A stretch of DNA of 64,000 nt from Falsiroseomonas algicola (GTDB taxonomy: Bacteria; Pseudomonadota; Alphaproteobacteria; Acetobacterales; Acetobacteraceae): assembly GCF_011040385.1 (NCBI RefSeq), contig NZ_JAAIKB010000002.1, positions 124,001 through 188,000 of the forward strand. The letters run 5' to 3'. The notes beneath the pieces were generated by a model that saw only the letters and a list, made by a program, of their open reading frames with translations, made no database searches and was not told where the DNA came from. Below, in pieces: positions 17,435-25,887 of this stretch. The position numbers were made by a program, and so were the translations under genes. Numbering within the stretch: the stretch's first letter is position 1; each line of letters opens with the position of its first letter.

Positions 17435-17647
17435 TCAGCGTTGGCTGTCGAGGGCCTTCCACAGCCCGATGATCGCGGACCGTGCGGTTTCGGCATCCGC
17501 GGAGAGGCGCATCAGCCGCCCGTCGCGTGCCATCAGATGGATCTCGGAGCCGGTGTCGGAGGTGAGCAGCGATGCCGCGATGAATTCGGGGGCTGGAATC
17601 TCGCGGGCGGCCCGCGCGCGCGCGTGGCCGTTGTTTTTCGGCGTCAT
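17435..17647 (-). CDS. Small protein of unknown function
   Basis: The frame gives 70 residues from the ATG at 17647, which has a GAGGG element 7 bases upstream. The N-terminus is basic and Ala/Arg-rich. The rest (residues 17-70) looks like a small globular domain with GSEIHLMARDGRLMRLSADAE in the middle. It sits between the osmoprotectant receptor gene and a large DUF3141 gene, separated from both by about 100 bp. No family is recognised; a real gene is supported by codon bias and the ribosome site. Confidence 0.5.
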   Translation of the reverse strand: MTPKNNGHARARAAREIPAPEFIAASLLTSDTGSEIHLMARDGRLMRLSADAETARSAIIGLWKALDSQR

Positions 17648-17763
17648 GGGATGGCCCTCTTGCCGTCTCGCCGTGATTTTCGCGGCCTCTGGCCCCAGAG
17701 TGGCCTGTCGCGGTTGCGTCTTCGTGAATCGTCGACGCAACCCGACAATGTTCCGCGCCCGGG

Positions 17764-20124
17764 TTACCGCTTCGGTCGGCCGTGCCGCCGCGCGGCCTCG
17801 GGCGCCTGCGGTGCGGGCAGGGCAGGGGGCGGCGCCAGCACGGCGCGCAGCCGCGCCAGCATCGCCTGCGCCCTTTCCCCCATCTCCTCCTCCGGCCCCG
17901 CCACGTCGCCGACCGTGGTCAGCGCGCGCATGCGGTCGGCGGGGTCCGGCAGCAGCGCCGGGAGCGTCGCCAGCGCCTCCTCCGGCGCCATCTCCACCAC
18001 CACCGTCTGCTCCCGGATCAGCGCCTGGCGCGCGGCGGAGGAGAGGGAGGCGAAGGGCTCCTCCCCGGTCAGCAGCGCGTTGGACCGTTCCAGGCGGTTG
18101 CGCCGCACGCCGCCGCGGGCCTTGGCCAGCAGGATCATCATGCGCACCACCGCCTCGGCGTATCCGCCTTCCGCGATGCGGGCGAGGGCAGCGCGCACAT
18201 CGGGCAGGTCGCCCAGCGCCTCCGCGACGGCCTCGGCCGGTTCCACCACCGCGTCATTCGCCACGCCGAAGGCCGCCAGCGTGCCATAGACCGCATGGAA
18301 GGCGCTTTCCTGCCAGGCATCGCGCAGGTCGCGCCAGCGGTCGATCGACTGCTCCACCCCATCCGCCCAGGCCCGTTCCAGCGCCAGGAAGGGGTTGTCC
18401 GGCGTCAGCGGCGCGCGGTTCTCCTTCACCGCCGCCGCCAGCCCGGCCAGCGGCGCCATGGCGGGGTTCTGGTCGCTGACCATGTAGCGGCGCGCCCGCA
18501 TCGGGTTCATCTGCCGGCGCATCTCGGCCGTGCGCTCGGTGGCGAATTGCCGCACCACGGGGCTCGCGAAGGTGTCGTAGGCCATCTGGTTCAGGGCAGA
18601 GATGCGCGCGACGGCCGGGAAGGCCTCGTTCTCCGCCTCCCCGCTCACGGCTCGGATGTCGGCCACGCTCCGCTCCACCAGCTCCACCTGGTAGCCGGCA
18701 TTGAGCCCCGTGCCCTCCGCCCCCGTGATCCGCATCTCGTAGAGACCCGGCGCCACGCTCTCGATCAGGTCGAGCGTATTGGCGATCTCCGTGTGTTCCT
18801 TGTTGGCGATCTTGCCGGAGACGAAGATGCCGAGATGGCCGATATCGTCATGCACGAGGTAGACGATGGTCTGGCCGAGCGCCTTGATCTCCTGCTCGTC
18901 GCGATAGACGTCGGCGATCCAGCGCAGCGCCTGGCCGGGCGGCGTGATGTTGTCGCCCGCGGAGGCGAAGACCACGATCGGCGACTTCACGGCCCGCATG
19001 TTGAAGGACGCGCCCTTGCCGGCGCTGATCTCGCCGCGGGCGAATTTGTCGCCGATGAACAGGTTCTCGACGATCCAGCGGATCTCGTCCCGGGTCATCA
19101 GGAAGTAGCCGCCCCACCAGCGCTCGAACTCCAGGAAGCGCTCGGCCTCCGTGTCCGCCTTCTCGTAGAGGTTGTAGTACTTCCGGAACCAGGTGTTGCC
19201 CGGCGACAGGCTCTCGAAATTCGCCACCAGGTTGGCGCCGTCGAAGGTCCCGTTGCCGAGGTCGGCCATCAGCGCCGCCGGCCAGGACCCGCCCGCGAGC
19301 CCGCCGGTGTAGCGCATCGGGTTCCGGCCCTTCTCGCCGGCCCAGTAGGAGAGGGGGGCGCCGTTCAGCACCAGCGGCCCCGTCAGATCGGGCTCCGAGG
19401 CGCCGAGCATCATCACCGCCCAGCCGCCCTGGCAGTTACCGATCACCACGGGCTTCTGCGCCTGCGGGTGCCGTTCATGGATGGTGCGGAGGAAGGTCGC
19501 CTCCGCGCTGGTGATGTCGAGGATGGTTTGCCCGGGCTCCGGGTCGCGGAAGAAGATCACGAAATAGACGGGGTGGCCGCGGCGCAGCGCGACGCCGACC
19601 TGGCTGTCCGACTTGAAGCCGCCGATGCCCGCCCCGTGGCCGGCCCGCGGATCGATGATGACGAAGGGGCGCATGGCCGGGTCGGTCGGCTTGAAGCCCG
19701 CGGGCGGCTTGATGCTGACCAGCGCGTAGTTGCAGCGCCGGGGCAGGGTGCGGCCATCCACCACCATGTCCCAGTCGAAGACCAGCACCGGCGGGCAGCC
19801 CGCCTTCTCATGCTCCACGAAGGTGTTGCCGGCCTGGCGCATCGTGTCCCAGAACAGGATGGAGCGCTGGGTGGCGTCCACCGCATAGGCCATGGCGTCC
19901 TGCGCCAGGGCCATCGGCGACTTGCCCATCAGCGCCGCGGCCGGGGACCGCTCGCCGGGCGCGGCGAAGGTGGGGCGCATCGCGGGCGCCAGGGCCGCCA
20001 TCTGCCGTGCCGCCACATCCCCCATCTGGCGCGCCTGGTCCATGAAGCGGGCCATGGTGTCCATGCCGCGCGCCATCAGGTCGGGCGCGGGGCGCGTGCC
20101 AGGCGGGGTGGTTGCCGTGCTCAT
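17764..20124 (-). CDS. DUF3141 family protein, PHA-synthase-like alpha/beta hydrolase
   Basis: This cytosolic protein of about 786 residues has a central region resembling polyhydroxyalkanoate synthases. It has a lipase-like box with Cys (GNCQGGW), a downstream Asp in SAGDNITPP and a His in HDDIGHLGIF, the expected triad order. An N-terminal segment with phasin-like amphipathic helices precedes it (MDTMARFMDQARQMG). DUF3141 proteins are long PhaC relatives of unclear activity. I start it at 20124, where AAGGA is 8 bases upstream; 20133 is an alternative. Upstream lies a TGC-N3-GCA palindrome (20233-20243) like PHA-regulator sites. Polymerase, depolymerase or other acyl transfer activity is not established. 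Confidence 0.8.
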   Translation of the reverse strand: MSTATTPPGTRPAPDLMARGMDTMARFMDQARQMGDVAARQMAALAPAMRPTFAAPGERSPAAALMGKSPMALAQDAMAYAVDATQRSILFWDTMRQAGNTFVEHEKAGCPPVLVFDWDMVVDGRTLPRRCNYALVSIKPPAGFKPTDPAMRPFVIIDPRAGHGAGIGGFKSDSQVGVALRRGHPVYFVIFFRDPEPGQTILDITSAEATFLRTIHERHPQAQKPVVIGNCQGGWAVMMLGASEPDLTGPLVLNGAPLSYWAGEKGRNPMRYTGGLAGGSWPAALMADLGNGTFDGANLVANFESLSPGNTWFRKYYNLYEKADTEAERFLEFERWWGGYFLMTRDEIRWIVENLFIGDKFARGEISAGKGASFNMRAVKSPIVVFASAGDNITPPGQALRWIADVYRDEQEIKALGQTIVYLVHDDIGHLGIFVSGKIANKEHTEIANTLDLIESVAPGLYEMRITGAEGTGLNAGYQVELVERSVADIRAVSGEAENEAFPAVARISALNQMAYDTFASPVVRQFATERTAEMRRQMNPMRARRYMVSDQNPAMAPLAGLAAAVKENRAPLTPDNPFLALERAWADGVEQSIDRWRDLRDAWQESAFHAVYGTLAAFGVANDAVVEPAEAVAEALGDLPDVRAALARIAEGGYAEAVVRMMILLAKARGGVRRNRLERSNALLTGEEPFASLSSAARQALIREQTVVVEMAPEEALATLPALLPDPADRMRALTTVGDVAGPEEEMGERAQAMLARLRAVLAPPPALPAPQAPEAARRHGRPKR

Positions 20125-20232
20125 CTTGGTCATCCTTGCCGTCTGGCGTCCGGCCATGCCGGGCTCGTGCCGTTCCAACGGGGGCATGCCGCCGCCGGTT
20201 CGCCAGCATGGCCGCTTCTGCCGCGACATGTG

Positions 20233-20243
20233 TTGCGCTGCAA
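20233..20243. promoter_or_regulatory. TTGC-N3-GCAA palindrome upstream of the DUF3141 gene
   Basis: TTGCGCTGCAA is a perfect palindrome around three central bases. It is followed on the plus strand by AT-rich TATAATT, unusual in this GC-rich DNA. It lies about 110 bp upstream of the DUF3141 start. The TGC-N3-GCA core resembles sites reported for PhaR-type regulators of PHA granule genes. The assignment rests on pattern resemblance and on the PHA-related neighbour only. Confidence 0.35.
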
Positions 20244-20273
20244 TATAATTCCAGGAAACCCGACCCGGCCGGG

Positions 20274-21389
20274 TCAGGCCGCCGGCCTGAAGCGGTCCTG
20301 GTGGAAGGCCGCGATGGGAAGGTTGGTGGCCCCCCGCGCCATCAGCTCCGCCACCGCGGCCCCCGCCGCCGGGCTCAGCTGGAAGCCGTGGCCGGAGAAG
20401 CCGAAGGAGTGGAACAGGCCGGGCAGGGCGCGGCTTTCCCCCATGATGGGCACCTCATCGGCGGTCCGCGCCTCGATCCCCGCCCAGCTCCGCACCATCC
20501 GGGCGCCCCGCATCACCGGGAACAGCTCGCAGGCGATCCGCGCGGCATGGGCCAGGCTGCCGAAGAGCACGGTCGAGGTCTCCGCCGCCACGTCGTTCCG
20601 CCCCTGGTGGCCGCCGCCGATCACGACGGTGCCATTGGCGACCTGCTTGAAGGAGAGGGAGCGGGAGGTCGCGCCGACCGTCGGCTCGCAGAAGCGCGGC
20701 AGGCGCTCCGTCACGATCATCATGCTGGCCTTCACGCCGCAAGGGATCTCCTCCCCCACCATGCGCGCCACCCGCGTCGCCCAGGCGCCGGCGCAATTCG
20801 CCACGCGCTCGGCCTCGTGGGCGCCCTGGTCGGTCTCGACGATGATCGTGCCGGCGCCCGTGGTCCGAAGGCCGGTCACGGCCACACCCTCGACGATCCT
20901 GACCCCCGCCTGTTCCGCCGTGCGGCGGAAGGCCATGACGGTGCGCATGGGGTCGGCCGAGCCGTCATCCCGCACCACCAGCGCGCCGACGACGTGGGGC
21001 GCCACGGCCGGCAGCAGGCGCCGTGCCTCCGCGGCGTCCACCACCTCCTCATGATTCCAGCCGAGCGCCCGCACGGCGGCGACGCGGGCCTCGTTCTTCG
21101 CCATGTCGGCCGCGCTCTCGGCCACCTTCACCTGGCCGGTCGCGCGGAAGCCGCAATCATCGCCGACGATCTTCTCGATCCCGGCCCACATCTCCGCCGC
21201 CACGACGGAGAGCGCGATCTCCCGCAGGTCGCGGCCCAGCCGCCGCACGCCCCCCGCATTCACGCCGGAGGAATGCCGCCCGACATGCCGGCGCTCCAGC
21301 ACCGTCACCTGCCAGCCGGGCGTGCGTTGCAGATGCAGCGCGGTGGAGAGGCCGTGCAGCCCGCCCCCGATGACGACGGCCTTCCTCAC
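20274..21389 (-). CDS. FAD-dependent amine/amino-acid dehydrogenase (DAO family), HcnC/OoxB-like subunit
   Basis: This 371-residue flavoprotein starts at a GTG overlapping the upstream stop (GTGA). The FAD motif GGGLHGLSTALHL (about 8-20) is followed by VLERRHVGRHSSGVNAGG, where the isoalloxazine typically sits, and by a C-terminal FSGHGFQLSP segment typical of the DAO family. It is the third gene of a tight set (2Fe-2S protein, FAD/BFD protein, DAO protein) that matches the subunits of hydrogen cyanide synthase, octopine oxidase and D-hydroxyproline dehydrogenase complexes. Imino acids or N-substituted amino acids are likely substrates. Confidence 0.82.
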   Translation of the reverse strand: MRKAVVIGGGLHGLSTALHLQRTPGWQVTVLERRHVGRHSSGVNAGGVRRLGRDLREIALSVVAAEMWAGIEKIVGDDCGFRATGQVKVAESAADMAKNEARVAAVRALGWNHEEVVDAAEARRLLPAVAPHVVGALVVRDDGSADPMRTVMAFRRTAEQAGVRIVEGVAVTGLRTTGAGTIIVETDQGAHEAERVANCAGAWATRVARMVGEEIPCGVKASMMIVTERLPRFCEPTVGATSRSLSFKQVANGTVVIGGGHQGRNDVAAETSTVLFGSLAHAARIACELFPVMRGARMVRSWAGIEARTADEVPIMGESRALPGLFHSFGFSGHGFQLSPAAGAAVAELMARGATNLPIAAFHQDRFRPAA

Positions 21390-22735
21390 TCCGCCGCCAG
21401 CGCCGCAAGTTCGCCGAGCGTCAGCGGCTTGGTCGGGAAGCGCGTGCGGAAGGGATCGACGGTGGCGGGATCGACGCCCCGCGCGGTCGCGATCACCCCA
21501 TGCACCGCTGGCCCGCAGATGCGCCCCTGGCAAGGCCCCATGCCCGCCCGCGTGAAGGCCTTGGTCTGGTTGGCGCCGAGGCAGCCCAGCGCGACGGCGC
21601 CGCGCAGTTTCCCCGCCGTCACCTCCTCGCACCGGCAGACGATGGTGCTGTCTGCGATCGCGGCTTCCGGCAAGGGCGGGAACAGCGCGTCGAGGAAGCG
21701 CCGCGGCGCGCGTTGCCGCTTCCATTCCAGCCGGATGCGCCCGGCCTCCGCGTTGCGCTGGTCGGCCGTGAGCTTCCCCAGCGCCCGCGCCGCCTCGATC
21801 GCCGCGAGCCGCCCCGCCAACGCCGCCACCCTGGCGCCGCCGATGCCGCCGGAATCACCCGCGACCATCACGCCCTCGACCGTCGTGTTGCCCCAGTCGT
21901 CGAGGCGCGGCTTCCAGCAGCGCTGGGCCGCATCCCAGTCATGCGCGCAGCCCGGGATGGCGCGCGTCACCTGCGTGTTGGGCACGACGCCATCATGCAG
22001 CAGCAGCAGCTCGGCGGAGCGCGACCAGCCATCGATGACGATGCGCTCCAGCCGCCCATCGCCTTCCGCCACCAGCCTGGTCGCGCGGCGGATCGGGATG
22101 CCGGCATTGCGGATGCGCTGCTGCCAGGCGAGCCCCTTCACCAGGTATTCCGGCGCCCGCAGCGCATTCGGCAGGTGCCAGGCCGCCCGCGCCAGGCCGC
22201 CGGGCGGGGAGAGGTCGACGATCCCCTCCACCCTGCCGCCCTTCGCCACGACCTGGTTGGCATAGAGCCACAGCAGCGGTCCCTGGCCCGCGATCCACGC
22301 CTTTCCTTCCGGCAGCAGCCCCGCCGTCTTCAGCGCGATCTGCGCGGCGCCGACCGTCATCACCCCCGGCAGCGTCCAGCCCGGGATGGGCACCGGCCGC
22401 TCCGTCGCGCCGGCGCAGAGGATCAGCCGCCGGGCACGGGCGCTGCGCGCCGCACCACCCTCGGACCAGAAGACCTTGCCCTCGGGCTCCACCGCCCAGA
22501 GCGTGGCGTTCGGCCGGTAGTCGGCGCCGCAGGCCCGGAAGGCGGCGGCCAGCTTCGCCCCATCCCGGTCCTGCCCGTCCTTCGCCTCGCGCTGTTCCAC
22601 CGCGCGATGCACCTGCCCGCCCGGCCGCGCATTCTCGTCCAGCACCAGCACGGAGAAGCCGCGCGCCCGCGCCTCCGTCGCCGCCGCCATGCCGGCCGGG
22701 CCGGCGCCGAGGACCAGGATATCCACCTGCGTCAC
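21386..22735 (-). CDS. FAD/NAD(P)-binding oxidoreductase with C-terminal BFD-like [2Fe-2S] domain, HcnB/OoxA-like subunit
   Basis: This 449-residue protein starts at GTG overlapping the ferredoxin-like gene stop. The N-terminal dinucleotide motif is GAGPAGMAAATEA; a second ATGDSGG-like segment (VAGDSGGIGG) binds FAD. The last 90 residues hold a bacterioferredoxin-associated-ferredoxin type cluster site: CRCEE, then GMGPCQGRICG, a C-x-C...C-x4-C pattern. In HcnB/OoxA-type enzymes this subunit passes electrons between flavins and the respiratory chain. It functions with the flanking subunits at 20274-21389 and 22732-23034. Confidence 0.82.
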   Translation of the reverse strand: MTQVDILVLGAGPAGMAAATEARARGFSVLVLDENARPGGQVHRAVEQREAKDGQDRDGAKLAAAFRACGADYRPNATLWAVEPEGKVFWSEGGAARSARARRLILCAGATERPVPIPGWTLPGVMTVGAAQIALKTAGLLPEGKAWIAGQGPLLWLYANQVVAKGGRVEGIVDLSPPGGLARAAWHLPNALRAPEYLVKGLAWQQRIRNAGIPIRRATRLVAEGDGRLERIVIDGWSRSAELLLLHDGVVPNTQVTRAIPGCAHDWDAAQRCWKPRLDDWGNTTVEGVMVAGDSGGIGGARVAALAGRLAAIEAARALGKLTADQRNAEAGRIRLEWKRQRAPRRFLDALFPPLPEAAIADSTIVCRCEEVTAGKLRGAVALGCLGANQTKAFTRAGMGPCQGRICGPAVHGVIATARGVDPATVDPFRTRFPTKPLTLGELAALAAE

Positions 22736-23034
22736 GCCGCGTCCTCCGCCAGGTCGAAATGCCGCGCGCCGCGCTGCATCGCCGCCACCATGCCCGGCCG
22801 CACCGGCGCCAGGCAGGCCTGGACGTTCTGCTGACCGTCCAACTCCACCAGGCAATCGAAGCAGGCGCCCATCAGGCAGAGCGGCCCGCGCTCCGCCCCC
22901 GTCACCGGCGTCTGCCGGAAGGCGGCGACACCGGCGGCCAGCAGCGCCACCGCCAGGCTCTCCCCGGCGCGGGCCGGAATGTCCCGGCCCTCCCAGCGGA
23001 TGGTGCAGTCGGTCGGTTCAGTGCGACGAAACAT
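22732..23034 (-). CDS. (2Fe-2S)-binding protein, HcnA / sarcosine-oxidase-alpha N-terminus-like subunit
   Basis: This 100-residue protein has the ferredoxin-like Cys pattern CLMGACFDC (about 53-61) plus a later Cys in QACLAPV. This is the domain found as a separate subunit in HcnA and OoxX proteins and as the N-terminus of heterotetrameric sarcosine oxidase alpha. It overlaps the upstream DAO gene by 17 bases and the downstream FAD gene by 4. Its role is electron transfer within the dehydrogenase complex. Confidence 0.82.
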   Translation of the reverse strand: MFRRTEPTDCTIRWEGRDIPARAGESLAVALLAAGVAAFRQTPVTGAERGPLCLMGACFDCLVELDGQQNVQACLAPVRPGMVAAMQRGARHFDLAEDAA

Positions 23035-24145
23035 GGGTCATCCCCCGGAAGCGCTCCGGATGCATCTCGTTGGCGAAGTCGGGCAGCCGCCCGGCCAGGA
23101 TCCCCGCCGCCAGCGGCCCCGCATGCACGGCGGCCAGCGTGACGCCGGAATGGCAGGTGGCGACGAAGCAGCCGGGATGCGTGCCACTTTCCGCATAGGC
23201 CGGGAAGCCATCCGGCGTCATCGGCCTCAGCGCCGCCCAGGCGCGGTTCATGCGCGCGGTCCTGATCGCCGGCAGCACCCGGATGGCCCGCGCCGCCATG
23301 CGCGCCAGTGCGGCGGTCGTCGTCGCGATCTCGAAGCTGCCATCATCCTCGTTGGTCACGCCGATCTGGATGGTGCCATCCCCGGTCTGGCGCAGCGCGC
23401 TGGCGGGCAGGGGCAGGATCGGGTCGAGGCGCTCCGTCACGATGTTCTGGCCGCGCACGGGGCGCACCGGCACATCCAGCCCGACCATGGCCGCGATCGG
23501 CGTCGTCGCCACCCCCGCCGCGACCACGACGCGCCGCGCCTCGACCGCACTGCCATCCGCGCGCGCCACGCGCCAGAATCCCGCGACCCCCTCGATCCCC
23601 GTCACCCGCGCCCCCGGCCGGTGCTGCCCGCCCGCCCGCAGCAGCCCCGCCTGCATGCCCTGCAGCAGCACCAGCGGATCGGCATGGCCATCGGCGGGAT
23701 CGAAGCTCGCGCCCAGCACCTCCGGCCCCAGCGGGCATCCCGGCATCAACTCGCGGAGCTCCCGCCGGTCCAGCATGCGCAGCGTCGCGTGGCCGTCATT
23801 GTGCCGGCGCCTCACGAAGTTGGTGCGCGCCTCCAGCTCCTGCTCATCCAGGCAGAAGCCGAGCCCGCCCGTCGCGCGATAATGCACGTCCCGCCCCGCC
23901 AGGGACGACACGCGCGCCGCCAGCTCCGGCCACAGCCGGATGCTCTGCCGCGTCCAGTCGCCATAGGCGGGCATGCCATCGCCCTTGGACTGGCCCCAGA
24001 CCAGGCCGAAATTGCCCCGCGCCGCCCGCAGCGCGCCATCGCCCTCATCCAGCACGGCCACACGCGCGCCGAGTGCCGCGCAGCCATAGCCGATGGCCGT
24101 GCCGACCATGCCGCCACCGATCACCGCGACGTCGAAGCGTTCCAT
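23018..24145 (-). CDS. Second FAD-dependent oxidoreductase of the DAO family
   Basis: This 375-residue flavoprotein starts MERFDVAVIGGGMVG, with the FAD motif at residues 9-14. The C-terminal segment CHSGVTLAAVHAG is where the DAO family usually shows a G-H-G or S-G-V-T flavin contact. It lies first in the flavoenzyme operon and overlaps the ferredoxin-like gene. Having two DAO subunits with one HcnB-like subunit suggests either two substrate specificities or sequential steps, such as amine oxidation after racemisation. A start at 24166 is also possible. A divergent receptor gene begins 62 bp away. Confidence 0.78.
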   Translation of the reverse strand: MERFDVAVIGGGMVGTAIGYGCAALGARVAVLDEGDGALRAARGNFGLVWGQSKGDGMPAYGDWTRQSIRLWPELAARVSSLAGRDVHYRATGGLGFCLDEQELEARTNFVRRRHNDGHATLRMLDRRELRELMPGCPLGPEVLGASFDPADGHADPLVLLQGMQAGLLRAGGQHRPGARVTGIEGVAGFWRVARADGSAVEARRVVVAAGVATTPIAAMVGLDVPVRPVRGQNIVTERLDPILPLPASALRQTGDGTIQIGVTNEDDGSFEIATTTAALARMAARAIRVLPAIRTARMNRAWAALRPMTPDGFPAYAESGTHPGCFVATCHSGVTLAAVHAGPLAAGILAGRLPDFANEMHPERFRGMTHVSSH

Positions 24146-24206
24146 GGTTGCGAGCGTGGCCCGCATGGCCCCATCCTGCAAGCCATCAAGGGCGGGGAAG
24201 AACGCG

Positions 24207-25724
24207 GTGACATCGAAGGCTTGGCTGGCGCTGGCGGCAACACTGCCGCTGATGGCAACAACGCCCGCAACGGCGCAGACGCTGCGCGTCGGCATGATCG
24301 CCGACACCATGGGCACCACGGACCCGCACCGCGCCACGGCGTCCCAGGACAAGGCGCCGATGTCCTGGGCCCATGACGGGCTGCTGCGCTTCCCGCCCGG
24401 CAGCGCCGATCCCGCCGCCATCGAACCCGACCTCGCCGAGCGCTTCGAACGCTCCGCCGATGGCCGCACCTTCACCTTCCACCTGCGCCCGGGCGTCCGC
24501 TTCCACGATGGCAGCCCTCTGGAGGCGGAGGACGTCGCCTTCTCGCTGCGCCGCGCCGCCGATGCGCGGCGCAGCAGCTTCGCCGGCGACTATGCTGCCA
24601 TGACGGGCGTCGAGGTCGTGGATGCTCGCACCATCCGCGTCACGCTGCGCGAACCCGTGGCCGGCGCGCACGGCCTCTTCGCCAACTACCATGGCGGGCT
24701 CATCGTCTCACGCCGCGCCGATGCCGCGGGCTACCAGCAGGGCACCGGCCCCTTCCGCCTGGCGAGCAATTCAGGCGCCCAGGCCCGCATGGTCGCCTTC
24801 GACGACCACTGGCGCGGCCGCCCGGCGCTGCGCGCCATCGACATCCGCTTCATCAACTCCGACGCCACGCGCGAACTCGCCTACACCGCCGGCGAACTCG
24901 ACATGATCAGCGGCCGCCGCGAACAGCGATGGGTCGAGCGCATGAAGGCGCAGCCCAACACCGTCGTCGAGGTCTTCTCCCCCGGCGAATTCCGCACCCT
25001 GCTGATCAACACGCGGTCCGCACCCCTCACGGACCCGCGCGTGCGCCGCGCCCTGCAGCACGCGATCGACGTGCCCGGCATCGCGCGGTTCGTCGGCCTC
25101 GATGTCGCGACCCCCTGGGTCAGCCCCGTGCCGCCCGGCTACCTCGGCACCACCCAGGACCTGCCACGCTTCGCCGCCGATCCCGCCCGCGCCCGCGCCC
25201 TGCTGGCGGAAGCGGGTCACCGTGACGGCATCACGCTGCGCGCTGTCGTCTCCTCCATCAACTCCCAGCTCCCCATCATGGAAGTCGTGCAGGCGCAACT
25301 CCGCCGCGCCAACATCCGGCTGGAGATGGAAGTGGTGGAGCACCCGACCTACCACGCCCGCATCCGGGAGAACCTGTCGCAGCTCACCTTCTACGGCGCC
25401 GCGCGCTACCCCGTGGCGGACAGCTACCTGAGCCAGTTCTACCACTCCCGCAGCGCGCCCGGCCTGCCGACCATGTCGCTCAACTTCGCCCATTGCAGCG
25501 CCGCCGACGAGGAGATCGACGCCGCCCGCGCCGAACCGGACGAGGCCCGCCAACGCGACCTCTGGGCCACCGCGCAACGCAAGATCCTCGACGCCGGCTG
25601 CAGCGTGCCCCTCTTCGACCTCAAGCAGGTCTGGGTGCGGCGCTCCACCGTGAACCTCGGCTACGCCCTGACCGGCGCCCTCAACCTGGGACCGGCGGTG
25701 ACGTTCCAGACTCGGGTGGAGTGA
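24207..25724 (+). CDS. ABC transporter substrate-binding protein, peptide/opine (SBP_bac_5) family, orphan
   Basis: This is a 505-residue periplasmic receptor. I choose the GTG at 24207: GGGGAAG lies 6 bases upstream and the N-terminus becomes a signal peptide (VTSKAWLALAATLPLMATTPATA, cleaved before QTL). Family features are TDPHRATASQDK near the mature start, TFHLRPGVRFHDGSPLEAEDV, and a ligand-lobe hinge later. It is divergent from the flavoenzyme operon. No permease or ATPase follows, but a complete importer of the same family lies at 26574-31865, so it may deliver a second ligand to that channel. Confidence 0.83.
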   Translation: MTSKAWLALAATLPLMATTPATAQTLRVGMIADTMGTTDPHRATASQDKAPMSWAHDGLLRFPPGSADPAAIEPDLAERFERSADGRTFTFHLRPGVRFHDGSPLEAEDVAFSLRRAADARRSSFAGDYAAMTGVEVVDARTIRVTLREPVAGAHGLFANYHGGLIVSRRADAAGYQQGTGPFRLASNSGAQARMVAFDDHWRGRPALRAIDIRFINSDATRELAYTAGELDMISGRREQRWVERMKAQPNTVVEVFSPGEFRTLLINTRSAPLTDPRVRRALQHAIDVPGIARFVGLDVATPWVSPVPPGYLGTTQDLPRFAADPARARALLAEAGHRDGITLRAVVSSINSQLPIMEVVQAQLRRANIRLEMEVVEHPTYHARIRENLSQLTFYGAARYPVADSYLSQFYHSRSAPGLPTMSLNFAHCSAADEEIDAARAEPDEARQRDLWATAQRKILDAGCSVPLFDLKQVWVRRSTVNLGYALTGALNLGPAVTFQTRVE

Positions 25725-25738
25725 GGGGCGGGTGGCCT

Positions 25739-25769
25739 TTCGGGGAAAGGGCTCCGCCCCTTCCCCGAA
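25739..25769. terminator. Stem-loop 1 between convergent genes
   Basis: TTCGGGGAA (25739-25747) pairs with TTCCCCGAA (25761-25769), continued by three more pairs after one mismatch, with the loop CTCCG. It begins 15 bases after the receptor gene stop. It is probably a terminator or a transcript-stabilising hairpin for that gene; no clear U-tract is present. Confidence 0.55.
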
Positions 25770-25797
25770 CCCCTTCACCCGCCGATAACCTCGCGGT

Positions 25798-25819
25798 CCA
25801 GGAGGCCGTTGCCTCCTGG
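25798..25819. terminator. Stem-loop 2 between convergent genes
   Basis: A perfect 9-bp stem CCAGGAGGC / GCCTCCTGG surrounds the loop CGTT. It is the middle of three hairpins in the 163-bp gap between two convergent genes. Confidence 0.5.
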
Positions 25820-25830
25820 CGCGGGAGAGG

Positions 25831-25861
25831 TCCGGAGAGGGGCGCGCAGCCCCTCTCCGGA
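25831..25861. terminator. Stem-loop 3 between convergent genes
   Basis: A perfect 13-bp stem TCCGGAGAGGGGC / GCCCCTCTCCGGA surrounds the loop GCGCA. It ends 26 bases before the stop codon of the minus-strand glutathione transferase and is the strongest of the three hairpins, probably terminating that operon. Confidence 0.55.
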
Positions 25862-25887
25862 GGCAACCGCCCCTCACCCCACCCGCG

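Noticed and set aside
15102-18479. Plus-strand frame of 1125 codons rich in Pro, Arg and Ala
   Set aside because: It lies opposite the osmoprotectant transporter operon and part of the DUF3141 gene. Low complexity with no recognisable fold.
20274-23034. Naming the three-subunit flavoenzyme as hydrogen cyanide synthase
   Set aside because: The subunit layout is shared with octopine/nopaline oxidases and D-hydroxyproline dehydrogenase. Nothing in the sequence singles out glycine as substrate.
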